This document shows positions 59,312 through 64,000 of a DNA stretch of 64,000 bases, piece after piece. Every line of letters starts with the position of its first letter. Within the stretch, counting starts at the first letter, position 1. The position numbers were made by a program, and so were the translations under genes. Source of the stretch: Dyadobacter pollutisoli (GTDB lineage: Bacteria > Bacteroidota > Bacteroidia > Cytophagales > Spirosomataceae). The notes beneath the pieces are model-generated. The model did not search any database and was not told the DNA's origin. It was given only the letters and a program-made list of their open reading frames with translations. The stretch lies in the NCBI RefSeq assembly GCF_026625565.1, contig NZ_CP112998.1, positions 5,482,001 through 5,546,000 on the forward strand, given 5' to 3'.

Positions 59312-61807
59312 ATGACCTCTTTTTTTGAGGAAGAAACTACCTTATTTGCCGATTTAATACTGCCGGTCCCCATTCCTTCCCTATTCACATACCGGGTACC
59401 AAGGGAAATGACCGCATTGATCAAGGTTGGCGCAAGAGTCATCGTACAGTTTGGACAGAAGAGGGTTATCACCGCCGTTGTTGCCAGGCTGCATTCAAAT
59501 CCTCCTGTTAAATATCAGGCGAAATACATTCTGGAACTGCTGGATGAGCAGCCCATTGTAACCACCCGCCAATTGGAATTGTTCAATTGGGTTTCAGAAT
59601 ATTACCTATGCAACATTGGCGAAGTATTGAATGTTGCGCTTCCTGCAGGCCTTAAAATCACAAGCCAGTCACGCATACAGCTCAACCCGGAATTCCAGTA
59701 CGAGGAGTTACTAACGGAGCAGGAGAAACTGGTTGTCGATGATATCAAAAAGCATCAGACGCTGAGCTATGAAGAAGTGGAGCGTCTTCTCCAAAAGTCT
59801 AATATTACCGCCATTATCAAGTCTTTGGTGGGCAAGCGGGCCGTGATTTTGTATGAGGAAGTAAAGGAAAGGTACAAACCCAAAGTAGCCAGAAAAATAC
59901 GTCTGACGTCAACATATCTAACAAATGATTCGCTCGGAAAACTTGCGACATCCCTTGACAAAACCCCCAAGCAGCAGGAAATTCTGCTCAAATACCTCAG
60001 CTATATTCCGGTCTACAACAATCCCGATCTGAATCAGAAAGGATTGGATAAATCCATTTTCACCCAGGACGACGGAGTTTCGGACGCCTCATTGAATACC
60101 CTGATCAAAAAAGGGATTTTCGAACAATTCGAGATCTTCATATCCCGCTTTGATGATATTCCAACCGGTAATATGGGCGCTATTACGCTGACGGACTCGC
60201 AAATACAGGCTTCCCGTGAAATCCATGATCATTTTAAAGACAAGGAAGTAGTATTACTGCATGGAATAACCGGAAGCGGTAAAACGGAGGTCTACATTGA
60301 ACTGATCAAACAGGTTTTGGAAAGCGGTTCACAGGTTTTGTTCCTGTTACCGGAGATCGCCCTCACTACCCAGATTGTGGTTAGATTAAGGAAAGTTTTT
60401 GGGGACGTGATGGGTATCTATCATTCCAAATTCTCGGATAATGAACGCGTTGAAGTGTGGAAAGGGATTTTGGATGGTAAATTCCAATTCGTAGTCGGCG
60501 TTCGCTCTGCGATTTTCCTGCCATTCGACAATCTTGGGCTGATCATCGTGGATGAGGAGCATGAAACTTCATACAAGCAACACGACCCGGCGCCGCGTTA
60601 TAATGCCCGCGACGTGGCGGTCATCATGTCCTATATGCATAAGGGCAAAACACTTCTCGGCTCGGCAACACCTTCATTGGAAAGCTACTATCACGCCAAA
60701 AGCGGTCGCTATGGCCTGGTGGAAATGACCCAGCGATTCGGTAATGCTGCTTTGCCAACTTTTGAATTAATTGATACCAAAAAGGAGAAAAAACAGAAGA
60801 AGATGAAAAATGAGTTCTCTTCTGTTCTCGTAGATCATTTACAACTGAACCTTAAAAATAAAGAGCAGACCATTCTGTTTCAGAACCGGCGCGGCTACTC
60901 GCCCTATCTTCAATGTGAAGAATGCAACTGGATTTCGGAATGTGCCAATTGCGATGTCAGCCTGACTTACCACATGAAAGTAAGTGAATTACGTTGCCAT
61001 TATTGCGGACATAAAGAGGAAGTACCGAGGACCTGTCCGAATTGCGGCTCTTCCAAAGTGAAGACGATGGGCTACGGTACCGAGAAAATTGAGGATGAAA
61101 TTAACCTGATGTTTCCCGAAGCGAGGGTGCAGAGAATGGACCTGGATACCACGAGGGCGAAAAACGCTTATCAGCAGATCATTCAGGAATTTGAAGATGG
61201 CGGGATCGACATTCTGGTCGGGACGCAGATGGTCAGCAAAGGGCTGGATTTCGATAATGTGAGTATGGTAGGGATATTTGATGCCGACCGAATTATTCAT
61301 TTTCCCGAATTCAGAGCTTCGGAGCGTGCATTCCAAATGCTTACACAGGTAAGCGGACGCGCAGGGCGACGGGCGGATAAACCAGGCAAAGTCCTGATCC
61401 AGACTGCCAATCCATCACAAAAGCTTTTGGAACGGATCGTTACCAATGATTACCACGGAATGTACGAATCGGAGATCATTGAGAGGGAAAAATTCAGTTA
61501 TCCGCCATTCACGAGGCTCATTAAAGTGACGGTGAAGCATATAGACGAGGCTGTTTCAAACCGTGCCGCTAAAATTCTTGCTGAAAAACTGACTGCCAAT
61601 TTGGGGGCGAGCCGGGTTCTCGGTCCGCAGCCGCCGCTGGTGGAAAGAGTAAGAAATCAGTTTTTGTTCGATATTCTCATTAAACTTGAACGAGAAAAGA
61701 TTAATTTTAAGGCGGCAAAGTCATTTATACAGGAAAAAGTTATTGACACTTTAACCGATAAGACGCTAAAAAGCATCCAGGTCGTGATAGACGTGGACTG
61801 TTTATAA
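59312..61807 (+). CDS. priA: primosomal protein N' (replication restart helicase PriA)
   Basis: Restarts stalled replication forks. An 831-residue SF2 helicase with the 3'BD N-terminal domain (ILPVPIPSLFTYRVP), Walker A GITGSGKTE, Walker B DEEHE, the zinc-binding clusters (CEECNWISECANC, CHYCGHKE, CPNCGS) and motifs GTQMVSKGLDFDNV and QVSGRAGR. The ATG at 59312 is preferred over the TTG at 59279. It is followed by pyk after 27 bases, perhaps one operon. Confidence 0.95.
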   Translation: MTSFFEEETTLFADLILPVPIPSLFTYRVPREMTALIKVGARVIVQFGQKRVITAVVARLHSNPPVKYQAKYILELLDEQPIVTTRQLELFNWVSEYYLCNIGEVLNVALPAGLKITSQSRIQLNPEFQYEELLTEQEKLVVDDIKKHQTLSYEEVERLLQKSNITAIIKSLVGKRAVILYEEVKERYKPKVARKIRLTSTYLTNDSLGKLATSLDKTPKQQEILLKYLSYIPVYNNPDLNQKGLDKSIFTQDDGVSDASLNTLIKKGIFEQFEIFISRFDDIPTGNMGAITLTDSQIQASREIHDHFKDKEVVLLHGITGSGKTEVYIELIKQVLESGSQVLFLLPEIALTTQIVVRLRKVFGDVMGIYHSKFSDNERVEVWKGILDGKFQFVVGVRSAIFLPFDNLGLIIVDEEHETSYKQHDPAPRYNARDVAVIMSYMHKGKTLLGSATPSLESYYHAKSGRYGLVEMTQRFGNAALPTFELIDTKKEKKQKKMKNEFSSVLVDHLQLNLKNKEQTILFQNRRGYSPYLQCEECNWISECANCDVSLTYHMKVSELRCHYCGHKEEVPRTCPNCGSSKVKTMGYGTEKIEDEINLMFPEARVQRMDLDTTRAKNAYQQIIQEFEDGGIDILVGTQMVSKGLDFDNVSMVGIFDADRIIHFPEFRASERAFQMLTQVSGRAGRRADKPGKVLIQTANPSQKLLERIVTNDYHGMYESEIIEREKFSYPPFTRLIKVTVKHIDEAVSNRAAKILAEKLTANLGASRVLGPQPPLVERVRNQFLFDILIKLEREKINFKAAKSFIQEKVIDTLTDKTLKSIQVVIDVDCL

Positions 61808-61834
61808 AAAATCATTCTTACTGCATATTCATCT

Positions 61835-63274
61835 ATGTCTTCCAAAAAAACCAGAATTGTTGCTACCGTAGGTCCAGCCTCAGAATCAAAAGAAACTTTA
61901 TACGCATTGGCAAAAGCCGGAGTTAACGTTTTTCGCCTAAACTTCTCACATGGAACTCACGCTGATCACCTTTTAAGATTAAATACCATTCGGGAAATCA
62001 ATGAAGAATACGGTCTGAACCTTGCCATTTTACAGGATTTGCAAGGTCCTAAGATCCGTATCGGATTGGTTGCCGAGAAAGATGGAGTTCTTCTTGAAAC
62101 TGGTAAAAAACTGATCCTTTCCAATACCGAAGTACTTGGTACTGCCGAAAAAGTAAGCACGCCTTACGATGGTATGTACAACGATGTGAAAATCGGAGAC
62201 CGTATTTTGATGGATGACGGTAAACTGGAAGTACTTGTAACCGGAATGGACGGTACTGACGTCATCACCGAAGTTATTTACGGAGGTTATCTGAAATCGA
62301 AAAAAGGTGTTAACCTTCCAAATACGAAGGTTTCGATGCCATCGGTAACTGCGAAGGACTACGAAGATCTTGATTTTGGCCTTGAACACAATGTTGAATG
62401 GGTTGCATTGTCATTCGTTCGTACCGCTGCTGAGGTTATTAAAGTAAAAGAATACATCGCTAATAAAGGTAAAACTGCCCGTCTTGTTGCCAAAATTGAG
62501 AAGCCGGAAGCTATCCTGAATATTGATGAGATTATCGAGGCCACTGATGCTATCATGGTTGCCCGCGGTGACCTTGGGGTTGAGCTTCCTGATGAAGAAG
62601 TACCGATGATCCAGAAAATGATCGTTGAGAAATGTAACAAAGCCGGCAAGCCTGTTATTGTAGCTACTCAAATGCTGGAAAGCATGATCGACGCCCCACG
62701 TGCAACCCGTGCTGAGCTTAATGACGTAGCGAACTCAGTTTTGGATGGTGCTGACGCGGTAATGCTAAGTGCCGAGACTGCCTCTGGTAAATATCCTTTA
62801 CTGGCTGTTGAGAGCATGACGCGTACCATTGAAAAAGTGGAATCGTCAACCAATAGTGTTTACTTCAAACACCACGCTGCTGTAAATGAAAATGTAAGTG
62901 TTAACAAACTGAACGACAATGTGGTAATGAGCGCCTGCCGTTTGGCCCGCGATACCCATGCTACTGCTATTATTGGTATCACACGTTCGGGATATACATC
63001 TTTCCGTCTCTCACATCACCGCCCAAAAGCTAGCTTGCTGATCTTCACTTCTAACAGAGTGTTGATGAATCAATTAGCATTGTATTGGGGTACGAAAGTA
63101 TTTTATTACGACCGTGACCAGGATGTTTCGACTGATGATCTGATTGAAGACATCAAACAAATTCTGGTTGAAAAAGGGGAATTACAAAAGGGAGATGTTT
63201 TCATCAACACCCTGAGTATCCCGGTTTCAAGACAACGTAAGACCAATACAGTGAAGTTGAGCGTAGTAGAATAA
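61835..63274 (+). CDS. pyk: pyruvate kinase
   Basis: Final step of glycolysis: phosphoenolpyruvate + ADP to pyruvate + ATP. The 479-residue enzyme shows ILQDLQGPKIRIG, KIEKPEAILNIDEII, MVARGDLGVELP and VATQMLESMI; the C-terminal allosteric domain (VVMSACRLARDTHATAIIGIT) is complete. Strong bias towards preferred codons suggests high expression. A strong terminator follows. Confidence 0.97.
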   Translation: MSSKKTRIVATVGPASESKETLYALAKAGVNVFRLNFSHGTHADHLLRLNTIREINEEYGLNLAILQDLQGPKIRIGLVAEKDGVLLETGKKLILSNTEVLGTAEKVSTPYDGMYNDVKIGDRILMDDGKLEVLVTGMDGTDVITEVIYGGYLKSKKGVNLPNTKVSMPSVTAKDYEDLDFGLEHNVEWVALSFVRTAAEVIKVKEYIANKGKTARLVAKIEKPEAILNIDEIIEATDAIMVARGDLGVELPDEEVPMIQKMIVEKCNKAGKPVIVATQMLESMIDAPRATRAELNDVANSVLDGADAVMLSAETASGKYPLLAVESMTRTIEKVESSTNSVYFKHHAAVNENVSVNKLNDNVVMSACRLARDTHATAIIGITRSGYTSFRLSHHRPKASLLIFTSNRVLMNQLALYWGTKVFYYDRDQDVSTDDLIEDIKQILVEKGELQKGDVFINTLSIPVSRQRKTNTVKLSVVE

Positions 63275-63289
63275 GAACTCAATTATTTG

Positions 63290-63328
63290 AATAAAGGCCG
63301 CAGGGAAATTTCCTGCGGCCTTTATTCT
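63290..63328 (+). terminator. terminator after pyk
   Basis: AATAAAGGCCGCAGG and its complement around a short A/T loop, followed by CTTTTT. Confidence 0.9.
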
Positions 63329-63430
63329 TTTTATGACCGTTTGAAAATTTGAACCTAGCCGGTAGCAAAATTATTTAATTTCGAAAAGCCCTATTGCTTA
63401 TGTTTACTCATCAGCAAATCGACCGGCACT

Positions 63431-64000
63431 ATGATAGCTTCATCCGCTCCACGCAAGGTTTTACCAAAAATCCATGCTGGAAAAATACCCACCTTTCTAA
63501 TCCATGAAATAATCGATGGTAAACCATTTTACCGTAAAGGCTACCGTGATGTATTGGGTAAAACGAAAACGTTGCAAGAAATTACCGGTACCAGTTCATT
63601 GCAGGCATTTATAATTACTTATTTGACTATTAGGATAGGGAAACAAATTGATGATGATAAGTATCACATATTGACTAATGAAGCAGGTTTACACTTAGAT
63701 CGAAAGAATAATCTCGCGGGAGACCTGTTTATTTTTGACAGTCAAAAGTTGACTATCGATAAAATAAACAAAAACTACGCAGATGTTGCTCCTAAGATTT
63801 CAATTGAGGTGGATATCGACATTGCTAGGGAAGAGATTTCTGAATACAGCTACATGACAATCAAAACCAAAAAGTTGCTCGATTTTGGTACGGAGAAAGT
63901 ACTGTGGTTTTTGACAGACTCCAAAAAAGTAATGATCGCTACGCCAAATGGTGATTGGCAAATGCGGGACTGGGACAAAGATGTTGAGATCCTGGACGGT
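63431..64000 (+). CDS. Uma2 family endonuclease-like protein, cut by the window end
   Basis: Open frame from ATG 63431 to the window edge, 190 codons seen. Matches the Uma2 (DUF820) restriction-endonuclease fold: ISIEVDIDIARE with catalytic acidic residues, then the helix YMTIKTKKLLDFGTEKVLWFL and the strand KVMIATPNGDW. Uma2 genes are widespread in cyanobacteria and Bacteroidota and often occur in defence-like or mobile contexts; substrate unknown. The C-terminus is missing because the sequence ends. Confidence 0.75.
   Translation, partial: MIASSAPRKVLPKIHAGKIPTFLIHEIIDGKPFYRKGYRDVLGKTKTLQEITGTSSLQAFIITYLTIRIGKQIDDDKYHILTNEAGLHLDRKNNLAGDLFIFDSQKLTIDKINKNYADVAPKISIEVDIDIAREEISEYSYMTIKTKKLLDFGTEKVLWFLTDSKKVMIATPNGDWQMRDWDKDVEILDG

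Overview
The window reads as chromosomal DNA of a Bacteroidota bacterium, most likely a Cytophagales member of the Dyadobacter/Spirosoma kind. Evidence: promoters of the TTG-N19/20-TAnnTTTG type upstream of both tRNA genes and several CDSs, a secreted protein with a type IX sorting domain, an OmpA/TSP3 outer-membrane protein, DUF3500/DUF4136/Panacea/ISAon1-type families common in that phylum, and the four-gene ligase-associated DNA damage response set. The genus is an inference from gene content; no rRNA is present.

Layout. 1-11 kb: mixed metabolic genes (alpha/beta hydrolase, quinone oxidoreductase, YccF, RluE-like pseudouridine synthase), a ParE/antitoxin pair whose toxin seems to have lost its start codon, a dGTPase, then a FIST - PAS histidine kinase - response regulator - hybrid kinase signalling cluster. 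12-17 kb: a compact accessory island with a Fic protein behind two large TAACGGTAAA palindromes, a Panacea antitoxin with a frameshifted partner, and an Abi_2/AbiF HEPN gene preceded by a structured terminator-like RNA and flanked on both sides by copies of an unrecognised two-gene cassette. 17-23.6 kb, minus strand: PdeM phosphoesterase, DEXH helicase, ATP-dependent ligase and metallo-beta-lactamase exonuclease, with a DUF433/DUF5615 toxin-antitoxin-like pair lodged between helicase and ligase.

23.7-33.2 kb: a tightly overlapped binding-protein-dependent importer (iron/cobalamin type) fused by overlap to a GT39-like membrane glycosyltransferase, small enzymes, and a T9SS cargo protein behind an AT-rich gap. 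33.4-35.3 kb: tRNA-Asp and tRNA-Asn in opposite orientation with an ISL3/ISAon1-type insertion sequence between them. 35.3-40.3 kb: rsmG, a GT2 glycosyltransferase, tgt and ompA. 40.4-50.6 kb: a surface polysaccharide locus: UDP-galactopyranose mutase, Wzc-like tyrosine autokinase, NeuB/NeuC/NeuA-type nonulosonic acid synthesis and activation, two glycosyltransferases and a Wzy-like polymerase. 51-64 kb: TerC, DnaG, a DUF4136 lipoprotein, YtxH, a Ycf48-like protein, YpdA, PabB/PabC, an intact RelBE-like pair, PriA, pyruvate kinase, and a Uma2 gene cut by the window edge.

The most interesting part is 12-17 kb. The AbiF-type HEPN nuclease with its upstream RNA looks like a toxin/RNA-antitoxin pair, and the duplicated small-gene cassettes around it, each gene preceded by a TTGTTGGAA-like box, have no function I recognise and are the best candidate for an undescribed system. 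Two of the toxin genes in the window (at 2.9 and 14.0 kb) are each disrupted by what looks like a single-base change while their antitoxins are open.
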